The notes below the pieces were generated by a model. It ran no database searches. It had not been told where the DNA came from and worked only from the letters and a program-made list of their open reading frames with translations. From Atopobium sp. (GTDB taxonomy: Bacteria > Actinomycetota > Coriobacteriia > Coriobacteriales > Atopobiaceae), in the NCBI GenBank assembly GCA_022732885.1, contig JAIJTS010000013.1, forward strand, positions 1-41,767: a DNA stretch of 41,767 nt, given 5' to 3'. Made by a program: the position numbers and the translations under genes. Positions 1 to 9,060 of this stretch are shown here, one piece after another (positions within the stretch are counted from its first letter, which is position 1; each line of letters begins with the position of its first letter).

Positions 1-942
1 CAAGCGGCCGTGGTAGACAGCGCGACGGAGCAGACGGCGAAGGATGTAGCTTCTACCCTCATTACCAGGGAGAATGCCGTCACCAATCATAAAGGTAACT
101 GCACGAGAGTGGTCTGCAAGAATGCGCAGGCTGCGGTCCACCTCGTCAGTTGAGTGATACTTCTTACCAGAGAGCTTCTCGCCCAAAGAGATAAGGGTAC
201 GCATGATGTCGCCCTCATAGTTGGTGCCCTCATGCTGCATGATAGCTGCAATGCGCTCAAGGCCCATGCCGGTATCGATATTACGGTGAGGAAGCTCAGG
301 CAGAGAACCATCTTCCTGGCGATCAAACTGAGTAAAGACGAGGTTCCAGAACTCAAGGTAACGGTCACCATCATCTCCAGGGGCCTCTCCCTCAAACTCA
401 GGACCCTGGTCAAAGTAAATCTCAGAGCAAGGACCGCAAGGACCAGTTGGACCTGCTGCCCAGAAGTTGTCCTCCGCGCCCAGACGAGTGATGTGATCTT
501 CTGCTACGCCAAGAGACTTCCAGATTTCAATTGCCTCATCATCGTCAGTAAAGACAGTAAAGTACAGACGATCAAGAGGTAGGCCAAGATGCTCTGGAGA
601 AGAAATGAACTCCATTGCCCAGGTGCACGCATCGCGCTTGGTGTAACCACCAAAGGAGAAGTTACCCAGCATCTCAAAGAATGAGAGATGGCGAGAATCA
701 CCAATGTTGTCAATATCGTTAGTACGCAGGCACTTCTGGCAGGAAGTAGCACCAATCTCCTTCATGGTCTTGATGCCCTGGTAATACTCCTTGAACTGGT
801 TCATGCCGGCATTGGCAAGAAGCAGCGAAGGGTCTGAAGGCACTAGAGACGAGGAAGGATAACGCTTGCAACCCTTGCTCTCAAAGAAGCTTAGGAAGTC
901 CTCACGAATCTCTGCTGTTGTCATTGTTTTATAGTCAGCCAT
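1..942 (-). CDS. alaS: Alanyl-tRNA synthetase, N-terminal part (cut by window edge)
   Basis: Charges tRNA-Ala with alanine in the cytoplasm. Reading leftward from the ATG at 942, the frame stays open to the edge and gives 314 residues, roughly the first third of the usual 870 or so. The class II catalytic core is recognisable: the early FFESKGCKRYPSSSLVPSDP stretch, CGPCSEIYFD, EFWNLVFTQF and the GMGLER motif. A Shine-Dalgarno GGAGAAG lies just before the start; an internal ATG at 924 has none. It is the last gene of the DUF948/anti-sigma/sigma/AI-2E operon, 25 bases after the stop at 968. Two copies of the GGCGAGAA octamer lie inside it (176-183 and 690-697), in different codon phases. Identification is certain; the C-terminal editing and C-Ala domains are outside the window. 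Confidence 0.97.
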   Translation of the reverse strand, partial: MADYKTMTTAEIREDFLSFFESKGCKRYPSSSLVPSDPSLLLANAGMNQFKEYYQGIKTMKEIGATSCQKCLRTNDIDNIGDSRHLSFFEMLGNFSFGGYTKRDACTWAMEFISSPEHLGLPLDRLYFTVFTDDDEAIEIWKSLGVAEDHITRLGAEDNFWAAGPTGPCGPCSEIYFDQGPEFEGEAPGDDGDRYLEFWNLVFTQFDRQEDGSLPELPHRNIDTGMGLERIAAIMQHEGTNYEGDIMRTLISLGEKLSGKKYHSTDEVDRSLRILADHSRAVTFMIGDGILPGNEGRSYILRRLLRRAVYHGRL

Positions 943-967
943 AAAGTACTTCTCCGTATTTAAATAA

Positions 968-2350
968 CTACTCTTTTGTACTGTCTGAGTCTACCGCATC
1001 TGACGACGGTTTATCTGGTTTCTTAGTAACTTCTTGAGTATTCCTAAAAAGTAACTGAGAAAAATCATGACCAAGAATCTTTGGTGCGGGAATTGAAGAC
1101 TTTCTACGCACATGAGCTGTAGTGTCTTGATCAACAAGACGAGAGTCCTCAAAAAACTTTGGATCATCTAAGGCATCATATTCTGGCAGAATAGCGCCTG
1201 TCTCATCTACATACTGCGTAGAGTTAAAAAGCGCACCCTTAGGCGAGACAATCTGTCTACCTGAATACTTCTCAAAAAAGTATACAAAAATGCCCCTCAG
1301 CGCTGCAGTCATTGGAATTGCAAGAATGGTTCCAACTACTCCGCCAAGAGCACTGCCAATAACAATGCCAATAAGAGAAAGACCTGGGTGAACTTTGACG
1401 CTAGTTGCCATAACCAAAGGTGAAAGTACATTATCAACAACGTTTTGTGCAACTACCAAAATAACAATGGTCCACACGGTCATAACGGGATCTACCAAAA
1501 TGCTTAAGATAAGAGCAATACCAGCCGAGAAAACCGGTCCGACTACAGGAATAATGTGGAAGATTCCTGTAACCATACCAATTAGAGCGGCATACGGATT
1601 ACCTAAAATCAAACAACCAAAGTACACAAGAATACCATTCACCGCAGAGGTAATGATGGTGCCACGCATATATCCACTGGTAGATCTACTTAAGATAGCA
1701 AGAATAAGTCTGAACTCATTCTCTTTTTGAGGTCCTGCGATAATAGCAAGTTCACGAACAATAACGGGATAATCTTTAGCAAGCCAATACGCAAGCACCA
1801 GACCCAAGAAAAAGACCATGAGCTGGTTTGCCATAGATGAAATATTACCTAGAGCAGATGTTGAAAGCCAGCTCAAAATTCCAGAGGCAACTGATATACC
1901 AATACTGGATGCCCGTTCAATCACAAGTTCTACAGTCTGCCTTACCGCTGGGTTACTCTGAGAGTCAAAGTTCTGCCAAAACTCTCGAGCCATTGCTCCT
2001 ATTTGACTTGCGTACAGAGGGGCATTTCTTAACAGCGTAGTAAGTTCAGTTACCAATGGCTGGGCAATCAAAATAAAAAATCCCACAAGCACAATGAGTG
2101 TAAGTACAAGCGCAATTAAAGCAGAAATGCCACGCGGTACTCCCCTGTCTTCAATCCAGTTGGTAATGGGACTACAAACAAACGCAAAAATAGCGCCAAT
2201 AGCAAACAACTCCACAGCTTGTCCCAGAATGCCAAGAACATAGAGCGCGAGCGCAAACAGCGTAGCTACACCAATAGCTGTCCACACCATCAAACCGCGT
2301 TGCTTCCATCTCAAAACCGAATCGGAAAAGTTTTGATGATTTTGATCCAT
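968..2350 (-). CDS. AI-2E family (PF01594) integral membrane protein
   Basis: A 460-residue membrane protein of the AI-2E/YdgG/PerM family, whose members are proposed exporters or Na+/H+ antiporters. The exact substrate cannot be read from sequence. There are about seven or eight hydrophobic segments, beginning near residues 20-65 and 70-95, and a conserved block with GIFHIIPVVGPVFSAG and LSPLVMATSVKVHPGLSLIGI, typical of the family. The last 100 or so residues are hydrophilic and probably cytoplasmic. The ATG at 2350 shares one base with the stop of the sigma-factor gene (TAATG), so translation is probably coupled. It lies between the sigma factor and alaS in one operon, and the context does not indicate a role in quorum sensing. 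Confidence 0.9.
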   Translation of the reverse strand: MDQNHQNFSDSVLRWKQRGLMVWTAIGVATLFALALYVLGILGQAVELFAIGAIFAFVCSPITNWIEDRGVPRGISALIALVLTLIVLVGFFILIAQPLVTELTTLLRNAPLYASQIGAMAREFWQNFDSQSNPAVRQTVELVIERASSIGISVASGILSWLSTSALGNISSMANQLMVFFLGLVLAYWLAKDYPVIVRELAIIAGPQKENEFRLILAILSRSTSGYMRGTIITSAVNGILVYFGCLILGNPYAALIGMVTGIFHIIPVVGPVFSAGIALILSILVDPVMTVWTIVILVVAQNVVDNVLSPLVMATSVKVHPGLSLIGIVIGSALGGVVGTILAIPMTAALRGIFVYFFEKYSGRQIVSPKGALFNSTQYVDETGAILPEYDALDDPKFFEDSRLVDQDTTAHVRRKSSIPAPKILGHDFSQLLFRNTQEVTKKPDKPSSDAVDSDSTKE

Positions 2351-3204
2351 TAACGATTCACACTTTCTGGGTCAATCTTTTCTTGAATGCGCTTTAAAGT
2401 GCGACGAAGCAATCTTGAAACCTGTACCTGAGAGATATTGAGTTTCTCTGCAATCTCTACCTGAGTAAGACCCTCAACAAAACGCATACGAATAATCTCT
2501 TGCTCTCGTGGAGAAAAGTCTCTAATGGCCTCTTCAAGAACAATGCGATCATCTGAACCAGCAAGGTCTTCATCTTCAGTTACATACTGATCAATGATAG
2601 ACGGTGCTTCGTCTCCGTCAGCACCTGAGCCGCCACCCTCAAGAGGAACAGAACTGTAAGCACTTGAGGACTCCATAGCTTCAAGAACCTCTTCAACATT
2701 GGTGCCAAGACGCTGAGCTATCTCTTCAATTGAAGGACTTCTTTGTAGTTCTTTAGTCAAATCATCAGTAACCTGATTAATCTTGGATGAAAGCTCCTGC
2801 AAACGACGTGGAACTCGCACTGACCAGCCCTTATCACGGAAGTGACGTTTAATTTCTCCCATGATGGTAGGCGTGGCATACGTTGTGAATTCAAGACCAC
2901 GATCAGGCTCAAACCTATCAATTGCCTTAATAAGACCAATGGTTCCCACCTGAATCAAATCATCAAGAGGTTCTCCGCGATTTTTAAACTTAGAGGCCAA
3001 AAAACGAACGAGGTTTAAGTGGCTCACAATAAGCTGATCTCTTACCTCAGAATCTTTTGTTTCTTTATATTGGGCAAAAAGCTGGCGTGTTCTATCTTTA
3101 TCCCATGCTGGGGTACCTTTAGAAGCACGACGAGCAGCTCTTCTTGCGGCTTTCTGCTCTTCTGCAGATGCCTGTACTGCCTCGTTTGCTTCAGATTTAG
3201 GCAT
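2350..3204 (-). CDS. SigB/SigF-family RNA polymerase sigma factor
   Basis: An alternative sigma factor of the sigma-70 group 3 SigB/F/G type. Region 2 is clear (DQLIVSHLNLVRFLASKF, then DLIQVGTIGLIKAIDRF and FTTYATPTIMGEIKRHFRD). Region 3 includes VRVPRRLQEL, and region 4 ends the protein with a helix-turn-helix (FVEGLTQVEIAEKLNISQVQVSR, read in two pieces). I take the ATG at 3204. A GTG two codons upstream at 3210 is possible, but the GGCGG before it fits the ATG better. The gene overlaps the end of the RsbW-like gene, the usual arrangement of a sigma factor with its anti-sigma factor. Members of this family control general stress or sporulation genes; no RsbV-type anti-anti-sigma gene is seen here. 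Confidence 0.93.
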   Translation of the reverse strand: MPKSEANEAVQASAEEQKAARRAARRASKGTPAWDKDRTRQLFAQYKETKDSEVRDQLIVSHLNLVRFLASKFKNRGEPLDDLIQVGTIGLIKAIDRFEPDRGLEFTTYATPTIMGEIKRHFRDKGWSVRVPRRLQELSSKINQVTDDLTKELQRSPSIEEIAQRLGTNVEEVLEAMESSSAYSSVPLEGGGSGADGDEAPSIIDQYVTEDEDLAGSDDRIVLEEAIRDFSPREQEIIRMRFVEGLTQVEIAEKLNISQVQVSRLLRRTLKRIQEKIDPESVNR

Positions 3205-3580
3205 GTGCACCGCCAGAAATCTTTACCAGATGTAGCGTATAACCGTCATCACTAAGTGCAAACTCGTCACAAATAGCAGAAAGCAATAGCTCTACAAGCT
3301 CAAGTGGCTGAGAATTATCCGTCTCAGACTCAACAGGATCCTCATCACCCAAATCAAAATCAATAACCATAGTATTGTCTTCAAGGGTAAACGTAATATC
3401 TACAGAGTCCTTCTGAGTGCCACAAGCAAAGACAAAACCTTCTTCAGCGGCCATTTTGACATCTTCAAGCTCATCAACATTCATCTTGCACAAAACAGCA
3501 AGGTTAGCAGCCATCATTCTGACTGAACGAGCAAACGTTGGGTCTGCTGGAGCGGAAAGTTCAACAATTTTTTGTTCCAT
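3197..3580 (-). CDS. RsbW/SpoIIAB-like anti-sigma factor with degenerate ATP-binding motifs
   Basis: A 127-residue GHKL-fold protein immediately upstream of the SigB/F-type sigma gene and overlapping it, so probably its anti-sigma factor. The stretch VDELEDVKMAAEEGFVFACG (residues 35-54) aligns with the DEIEDLKIAVSEACTNAVQH region of RsbW. The N-box Asn that holds Mg-ATP is replaced by Phe (residue 51). The glycine-rich G2 box is absent: the corresponding stretch reads LELVELLLSAICDE. Only a D-x-G remnant (DLGD, 76-79) remains of the G1 box. RsbW family proteins bind sigma and phosphorylate an RsbV antagonist; this one may bind sigma without being a kinase. Start: ATG at 3580 with GAGGAG upstream, six bases after the preceding gene's stop. 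Confidence 0.8.
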   Translation of the reverse strand: MEQKIVELSAPADPTFARSVRMMAANLAVLCKMNVDELEDVKMAAEEGFVFACGTQKDSVDITFTLEDNTMVIDFDLGDEDPVESETDNSQPLELVELLLSAICDEFALSDDGYTLHLVKISGGAHA

Positions 3581-3586
3581 AATGGT

Positions 3587-4198
3587 TTACTCCTCAGTAT
3601 TCTGAGAAGACTCAGAACCATACTCAATATAAAACTGCTCAGAATGGGCTGACTTAGAATGCTTTTCCTTATCATGTGAGAGCAAAGGAAGTTCCTCAAG
3701 ATACTCTTGGGCACGCTGTGCACTCTGCTGCGCCGTTGCAGTAGCACCACTCAAGCGAGCCTGAGCTGCCTCAGCAAGCTTAGAAGGATTTAAAGATCCA
3801 CCCAGGCCAGCCCCTAGCTTTGAAACAGACTCAACAACGCCTGTCATGGCATCAGTTGCAGCTTTGCTGACAGTAGCGGTAACTGCAGACGCAGCACCAG
3901 AAACAGTAGCTACGTCACCAAGAACTACGTTGAGGCTCTCAAGAGAGGTATTAGCATTCTCTGTAGCTTCATCAACCTTCTGCATAAGTGCAGGTAGCTG
4001 CTTAATGGTTGGGTCAAGCTCATCAACCATGCCGTCAATCTTTGAAATAACAGGTTGAATTTGCTCAATAGTATTGTTAGCTGAGAGCGTAATCTCAGTA
4101 ATTGACTTTCTTGTTGTTCTTAGTGTCAGGGCAACCTCGACAATAGCCCAAACGCCAGCTACGGCTAAGACTACAAGGGCAATCTGTAGGTAATTCAT
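3587..4198 (-). CDS. DUF948-like single-pass membrane protein
   Basis: A 203-residue protein with one N-terminal membrane segment (residues 4-25, LQIALVVLAVAGVWAIVEVA), followed by a long helical region with regularly spaced hydrophobics and polar residues (about 30-95), then an alanine-rich region and a charged tail. This matches DUF948/YtxG-type proteins, often found beside general-stress genes in Gram-positive bacteria; their biochemical role is unknown. It is the first gene of the sigma-factor operon, with the RsbW-like gene six bases downstream. The ATG at 4198 is preceded by GAGGGATGG. A topological or envelope-stress link to the sigma factor is inference from position only. Confidence 0.75.
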   Translation of the reverse strand: MNYLQIALVVLAVAGVWAIVEVALTLRTTRKSITEITLSANNTIEQIQPVISKIDGMVDELDPTIKQLPALMQKVDEATENANTSLESLNVVLGDVATVSGAASAVTATVSKAATDAMTGVVESVSKLGAGLGGSLNPSKLAEAAQARLSGATATAQQSAQRAQEYLEELPLLSHDKEKHSKSAHSEQFYIEYGSESSQNTEE

Positions 4199-4289
4199 CT
4201 ATGCCATCCCTCAAAGCTAACGGTTACAGTTCTTTCTATTTTACCCGAGGAACGCCTTCTTAATGCTCCAACTTGGGTAATTCAAATTC

Positions 4290-5621
4290 CTAGGCTTCCT
4301 CATGACGATCACGCTCTGTAGCTGCAATTCTCCACGCTTCCCAACCTCTTGGAGATGGCGAGAAGAATGCACCACGTTCAAGTCCTTCTGGAAGATAGCG
4401 CTGTTCAACCCATCCCCCAGGGTAATTATGAGGATAGAGGTAGTTACCATACTCCTCAGAACCAGGGCGTGTACGATCCCTTAAGTAACTTGGAACTTCT
4501 CTCCTTGGACCTGTTCTGACCTCATGAAGAGCGGCATCAATGCCCGCTTCTGCAGCATTAGATTTTGGAGCAAGTGCCATATAAATAACTGCTTGCGCAA
4601 GATTAATTCTGCACTCTGGATATCCAATGACCTCGGCTGACCTAAATGCTGCGTGTGCAACGAGCAACGCCTGTGGATCTGCGTTGCCAATATCTTCTGA
4701 GGCCAAAATCATAATACGTCGCGCAATAAATTTAGGGTCTTCACCTGCATCAATCATACGCGCAAGCCAATATAGTGCTGCATCTGGATCTGAGCCACGC
4801 ATTGACTTAATAAACGCGGAGATAATGTCATAGTGCATATCTCCCGCTTTATCGTAGGGAAGTCCTCGACGAGGATTTGCCTCAAGAACGTTCTGCATGG
4901 TAATAAAAAGTGGCTCGGACGCTTTGCCATCAGTTGCCTCTGGAACATCAACCATCTGAGAGGCAAGCTCAAGCGAAGTTAGGGCTGCGCGGCCATCCCC
5001 GCCTGCAAGCGTCACAATCTCTTTGCGAGCGTCTTCATCCAGGACAAATGCGCCAGCTAGGCCATCCTCTGACTCAAGTGCTCGCTGAATGAGCTCATCG
5101 ATTGCCTCATCTGACAATGCATGCAGCTCAACTACACGAGAGCGAGAAATCAGAGCACTGTTAACCTCAAAGTAAGGGTTTTCTGTAGTAGCTCCAATAA
5201 GTACAACAATTCTGTCTTCTACCGCGTGAAGCAGGGCGTCTTGCTGAGAGCGCGTAAAGCGATGAATCTCATCAATAAACAGAATAGTTCTTCTACCTGC
5301 TGTTAAAAGCCTTGATTCCGCGGCCTCAATCTCTCTACGAAGATCTTTAACGGTACCAGTAATTGCGGATACTTCCACAAACTCTGCATGCGTTGTATGA
5401 GCGATGATACGTGCCAGTGTGGTCTTACCAGTACCAGCTGGACCATACAACAAGACAGACGAGAGCGTATCGTGCTCGATGGCCTTACGCAGCCATGAGC
5501 CAGGACCAACCGCATCTTCCTGACCCACGTATCCATCGAGCGTGGTAGGACGTATGCGAGCAGCAAGTGGTGCATTAGCTTTTTTAGCGGCACGTTCCAT
5601 GCCAGAAAATAAAGTATCCAT
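4290..5621 (-). CDS. rarA: Replication-associated recombination protein A (RarA/MgsA AAA+ ATPase)
   Basis: A 443-residue AAA+ ATPase related to clamp loaders; RarA acts at stalled replication forks and binds single-strand DNA ends and SSB. Walker A is LLYGPAGTGKTTLARIIA (about residue 58), Walker B is ILFIDEIHRFTRSQQDALLH and sensor 1 is LIGATTENPYFEVNSAL. The C-terminal MgsA domain is recognisable by YDIISAFIKSMRGSDPDAALYWLARMI, read in two pieces, and by YPHNYPGGWVEQRYLP near the end. Length is normal. The ATG at 5621 has only a weak Shine-Dalgarno, and a Met seven codons downstream is an alternative. It is 105 bases downstream of the dGTPase gene, with a GGCGAGAA copy (5657-5664) in the gap and another (4357-4364) in the coding region. 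Confidence 0.96.
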   Translation of the reverse strand: MDTLFSGMERAAKKANAPLAARIRPTTLDGYVGQEDAVGPGSWLRKAIEHDTLSSVLLYGPAGTGKTTLARIIAHTTHAEFVEVSAITGTVKDLRREIEAAESRLLTAGRRTILFIDEIHRFTRSQQDALLHAVEDRIVVLIGATTENPYFEVNSALISRSRVVELHALSDEAIDELIQRALESEDGLAGAFVLDEDARKEIVTLAGGDGRAALTSLELASQMVDVPEATDGKASEPLFITMQNVLEANPRRGLPYDKAGDMHYDIISAFIKSMRGSDPDAALYWLARMIDAGEDPKFIARRIMILASEDIGNADPQALLVAHAAFRSAEVIGYPECRINLAQAVIYMALAPKSNAAEAGIDAALHEVRTGPRREVPSYLRDRTRPGSEEYGNYLYPHNYPGGWVEQRYLPEGLERGAFFSPSPRGWEAWRIAATERDRHEEA

Positions 5622-5726
5622 GCAGCTATTTTACCCCGTCTCAAACATAAAAGCTTGGCGAGAAACCCGCTCAACACAAATGCTCTTTACGTGCCCGTTT
5701 GCCGTACCGCAACCGACTGGCAAATC

Positions 5727-6968
5727 TTACGCGCGTACTCCTTCTGCAAAGTAGCTCCTCTTTGGAAAGAGCTCCTGGGCTTCTGGGAAGAGCGCTTCGC
5801 AGGTAGCCACAAAGTAGTCATCAGTCATTGCAGAAATAAAATCAACAACAGTGCGATGTAGGTCACTCTTCCAGTCATACGTATGACCATACCTAGAAAG
5901 ATGTCTACTCACGGGCTCAATATGATGCTTAAAGATTGCAAGACTCTGATCACCCGATTTAAGAGAAGACAACTCGTACTCGTACAACTTCTCAAACAGA
6001 TGCTTAATGTCTTCAGAGAAATCACCATTGGCCTCTGATGCGCCATAAATCTTCTGGTAATTCTCGCGCTTTGCTCGCTTCATCTCTTTAAATGCTTCTT
6101 CTGAGAGAGAAATCTGCGGCTTGCCAAAGCTGTTCTGAACAATATCTGCAACAAAAGCAGAGGTAGCCCATGCGTTATAGGCGCCACCAAGACCATCATC
6201 AAACGTTTCTTCTGTTGCAGCGCCTGCACGAAGCGCGTCCTGTCTATCTTTTCCAACATACGCAATAATGTCCGAGATGCGCATAACGCACCCTTCAAGC
6301 GTCATAGGACGCAGGTGTGCAATAGCTTGAGGACCTCTCTCCCAGCAATCTTCTACTACCTTGTCAAACTCATCAAAAGTTGAAAGATCACTCATTTGAA
6401 GTATCTGCTGTTCAAACTCACCGTTGTGGCAAATTACCCCGTCAAGCGTCTGTAGAGAGAGGTTTCTTGCATAGAGGCTGTCAAGAACGCGCACGCTCTG
6501 TACGTTGTGGAAAAACCAGCGCCCCGTTTGCTCGTGATAAATATCGTTGAGGAAATACTCCCCTGCATGACCAAAAGGAGTATGTCCCACATCATGACCA
6601 AGAGCAATTGCCTCAATCAGATCAAGGTTAAGGCCAAGTGCACGTCCAATAACTTTAGCAACTCTACAAACAAGCTGCTCATGAAGGCCACGGCGCGTAA
6701 TATCATCATGGGCACGGAACGAGAAGACCTGTGTTTTACCGTTTAACCTGTTATACGCAGGGGTATGCATGATTTTCTCGACATCTCGCATGAAAGCAGG
6801 ACGCAAAAGCGATGCCTGATCATGGGTGGAATCTCGGCGGATGATGTCTTCATTTTTGCATGCGTAAGGACTTAAGGTGCCCTTGGCAATTTGCTCAGCC
6901 ACAAGAGCCTGAGTTTCTTCAGAAAGTTGCCCGGTCATATGAGGTGCAAAAGGATTAGTGATGTTCAT
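5727..6968 (-). CDS. dGTPase-like HD-domain triphosphohydrolase
   Basis: A 413-residue HD-domain protein of the deoxyguanosinetriphosphate triphosphohydrolase-like family, which splits dNTPs to deoxynucleosides and inorganic triphosphate. The metal centre is visible: His96 in RRGLHEQLV, the HD pair in ALGHDVGHTPFGHAGE (His125/Asp126) and the later Asp in CVMRISDIIAYVGKDRQDA. The early RLNGKTQVFSF motif is typical. Substrate preference cannot be told. The ATG at 6968 has AGAGAGGAT upstream. It sits between the SGNH esterase (91 bases upstream) and rarA, a pairing that suggests nucleotide-pool and replication maintenance. An 18-bp element at 7012-7029 in its promoter region recurs before htrA. 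Confidence 0.92.
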   Translation of the reverse strand: MNITNPFAPHMTGQLSEETQALVAEQIAKGTLSPYACKNEDIIRRDSTHDQASLLRPAFMRDVEKIMHTPAYNRLNGKTQVFSFRAHDDITRRGLHEQLVCRVAKVIGRALGLNLDLIEAIALGHDVGHTPFGHAGEYFLNDIYHEQTGRWFFHNVQSVRVLDSLYARNLSLQTLDGVICHNGEFEQQILQMSDLSTFDEFDKVVEDCWERGPQAIAHLRPMTLEGCVMRISDIIAYVGKDRQDALRAGAATEETFDDGLGGAYNAWATSAFVADIVQNSFGKPQISLSEEAFKEMKRAKRENYQKIYGASEANGDFSEDIKHLFEKLYEYELSSLKSGDQSLAIFKHHIEPVSRHLSRYGHTYDWKSDLHRTVVDFISAMTDDYFVATCEALFPEAQELFPKRSYFAEGVRA

Positions 6969-7059
6969 GTGTATCCTCTCTAGATGTTTTTCACCTCTAG
7001 TGTAGAAGTTTCACCGGACAAAAAGTCGTGTTGAATTTTGGAAGAACTTTTGAGAAAAC

Positions 7060-8154
7060 CTAGCGTCTAAAAAGACTATTCTGAACTGGCTGTTTTAAGG
7101 CTTCAAACAGATTTTTTGCTAAAAGTGCTGCACCCTTAGAATTTGGATGCACATCGTCAACAAAATACTTCTTTTCCTGAGGCAACAGCATTTCTCCAGA
7201 GATGCACTGCAAACCAAACTTACCGGCAACTTTTTCAATTATTTGAGGGACCTCGGCAAAACAAGAATAAGGGTGCGTGGGGTACGTATCCTCAAAATAA
7301 GGGGTGGGCGTCAGAACCACCACGCGAGTATCCGCATACATTTGAGAAATCTGCCAAAGTGAATTTTGAATATCGTATGTTACCTGAGACTTTGCGCATT
7401 TCTCGTAGCGATAATTTGCTCCAAGTGCAACAACCACTAAAGAAGCATCCTCAATGAACGTATACGAGCCAGGCTGAAAAACTTGTCCACCAATTCCCTG
7501 GTTAACCACATTAAGTTTCATACGCTTAGCAAGACAGCGCGGCCAAGTTTTATCTGGGCGCTCCACAACAAAACCCTGCGCAATAGAATCGCCAAACACC
7601 ACCAGTTTTTTCTTAGGCTCATCGGGCGAGAAAAACGTGCCGTTACCACGGAGATTTTTAACAGAAGCGCTCTGCAAACAGGGCAAGTAAACACTCACGT
7701 GGTGCGTGTCATTAAAACCTGGAAGTCTAGCAAGGTCATCCTGAGAGGTTTCTGTTTCTAGATGGATAGAAAGTGCATGTTCACCCGCATCATCCAGCGA
7801 GAAGTTCTTGTAAGGTTTACCGTCAACTGTCACAAAGACAGAGCTAAGTTTTTTAAGATATGCGGCTTTAAGTAGCTGTAACACAGACGAGGATCCCTGA
7901 GGGACTTTGTCAATTTTTAGATCAAGCGCCACTTCTGAGCTGTCCGTGGTAAAGACAACTTGAATATCTGAAGTACACGCTACCATCTGTTTAAAAAGGC
8001 CAGGGTGCCAGGAAGAGCAAGAGCCAATGACTCTAAGTTGATTGGGAGAAATACGTAGTGGATGAACCCATCCGTGAGCAAGCTTTTCTGACCATGGTGC
8101 ACCAAGTAAAAACTTAGATGCTAGAGAACTGATGCTCCACTCTCCCACTTCCAT
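7060..8154 (-). CDS. SGNH/GDSL-type esterase
   Basis: A 364-residue two-domain protein. Residues about 1-175 look like the beta-rich domain often fused to GDSL_3 esterases (GxDLY type). Residues about 183-350 are the SGNH hydrolase: block I VVFGDSIAQGF with nucleophile Ser190, block II GIGGQVF (Gly222/223), block III ALGANYRY with Asn247, and block V DDVHPN with Asp333/His336. No signal peptide is evident, so it is probably cytoplasmic. It may de-esterify a carbohydrate or small ester; the substrate is unknown. I place the start at the ATG at 8154 because GGAGGT lies 4-5 bases before it; an in-frame TTG at 8166 overlaps that Shine-Dalgarno and is less likely. Confidence 0.88.
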   Translation of the reverse strand: MEVGEWSISSLASKFLLGAPWSEKLAHGWVHPLRISPNQLRVIGSCSSWHPGLFKQMVACTSDIQVVFTTDSSEVALDLKIDKVPQGSSSVLQLLKAAYLKKLSSVFVTVDGKPYKNFSLDDAGEHALSIHLETETSQDDLARLPGFNDTHHVSVYLPCLQSASVKNLRGNGTFFSPDEPKKKLVVFGDSIAQGFVVERPDKTWPRCLAKRMKLNVVNQGIGGQVFQPGSYTFIEDASLVVVALGANYRYEKCAKSQVTYDIQNSLWQISQMYADTRVVVLTPTPYFEDTYPTHPYSCFAEVPQIIEKVAGKFGLQCISGEMLLPQEKKYFVDDVHPNSKGAALLAKNLFEALKQPVQNSLFRR

Positions 8155-8242
8155 ACGCACCTCCAATTACAAGTTAAATTACTATAGACAAAACTAAATA
8201 ATGTTGAGTAAGTATCGTAGTCAAGAATACTTCTTTTTAGAA

Positions 8243-8313
8243 TATTTAAATATATGAACATATATTTAAATAACAACTATAAAGAGAACCATCTAAATTT
8301 TTTAAAAAATTTA
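8243..8313. repeat. Two perfect AT-only palindromes upstream of the secreted-protein operon
   Basis: Positions 8243-8255 and 8260-8272 form a perfect 13-bp inverted repeat around GAAC (left arm TATTTAAATATAT). Positions 8294-8313 form a perfect 20-bp palindrome (TAAATTTTTT followed by its complement). Both lie in the 258-base gap between divergent genes. They could be operators or simply AT-rich structure. The rest of the gap shows only a weak promoter-like pair, TTGTAA and TAATAA with a 16-base spacer, near 8330-8357. Confidence 0.6.
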
Positions 8314-8412
8314 TTTACTGTTATTTCTTTTGTAAAATATAAGGTATAGAATAATAAAATAAGGGTTTGCTTTATATGGTTGTTCTATCTAGTCTATAGA
8401 AACGAGGTAGTT

Positions 8413-9060
8413 ATGGCTCAAAAAAGTTTTTCCCGTAGAGTTGTTGTACTGGGTGGACTGAGTGGTATCCTCTCTTTCATTCAATCAAAAAACATTTATG
8501 CATTAGACAATGACACTGAAGAAGAGTGTCAGCAATTTGAACTAAAGTTAAATAATCTTCCACCAATCTATATAACCGAAACAACAGAAGCTCGCATTAT
8601 CCAAACATTAGACAATGATGGAAATCTCAAACAAATTGTTTTAAATAAGGAAACCAATATTGTCTATTCTGAATTTACAGAAGATAATTCATCTCTACCA
8701 CAAGATGAGCTTTTACCATCAATTTCCCAAGATAGTGGATTTAGATCTGCAATTACAAATAAGAAAGTTAAACGTTTTTCTTATGCACAGATTGGTACTG
8801 CAGTTGGATACGGAGCGACTGCAGCACAGGTAGTTGCATATCTATTAGTATGTATCCCAGGATGCTATACAATAGGAAGCTATTTAGGGACTATTTCAGA
8901 AGCTGTTGGTAAGATGGCGGAAATGTCAACCGCTACTCCAGGCAACGATAATCATGGAATACAACTAACGATTGCAACAGTAAAATATTATCGGACAAGA
9001 GGAGGGCATAGGCATGTTTGGCGAGAAGATGTTCAAATTGTCGGAGCCTCTCTCTATTAG
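8413..9060 (+). CDS. Secreted protein of unknown function with Tat-like signal peptide
   Basis: A 215-residue protein I do not recognise. It begins with a Tat-type signal peptide: FSRRVVVLGGLSGILSF (residues 6-22), then a likely cleavage site after NIYA (residue 30). Residues 35-120 are polar and beta-rich. Residues 127-165 are hydrophobic and Gly/Ala-rich with Cys147 and Cys151 in VCIPGC. The C-terminus has GGHRHVWRED. The ATG at 8413 follows GAGGT; an upstream in-frame TTG at 8380 has no support. Base composition is much more AT-rich than the flanks, suggesting acquisition. The next gene overlaps it by 47 bases. A bacteriocin-like or other secreted effector with a membrane partner is possible from size and layout, but this is inference. 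One GGCGAGAA copy (9020-9027) lies at its end. Confidence 0.72.
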   Translation: MAQKSFSRRVVVLGGLSGILSFIQSKNIYALDNDTEEECQQFELKLNNLPPIYITETTEARIIQTLDNDGNLKQIVLNKETNIVYSEFTEDNSSLPQDELLPSISQDSGFRSAITNKKVKRFSYAQIGTAVGYGATAAQVVAYLLVCIPGCYTIGSYLGTISEAVGKMAEMSTATPGNDNHGIQLTIATVKYYRTRGGHRHVWREDVQIVGASLY

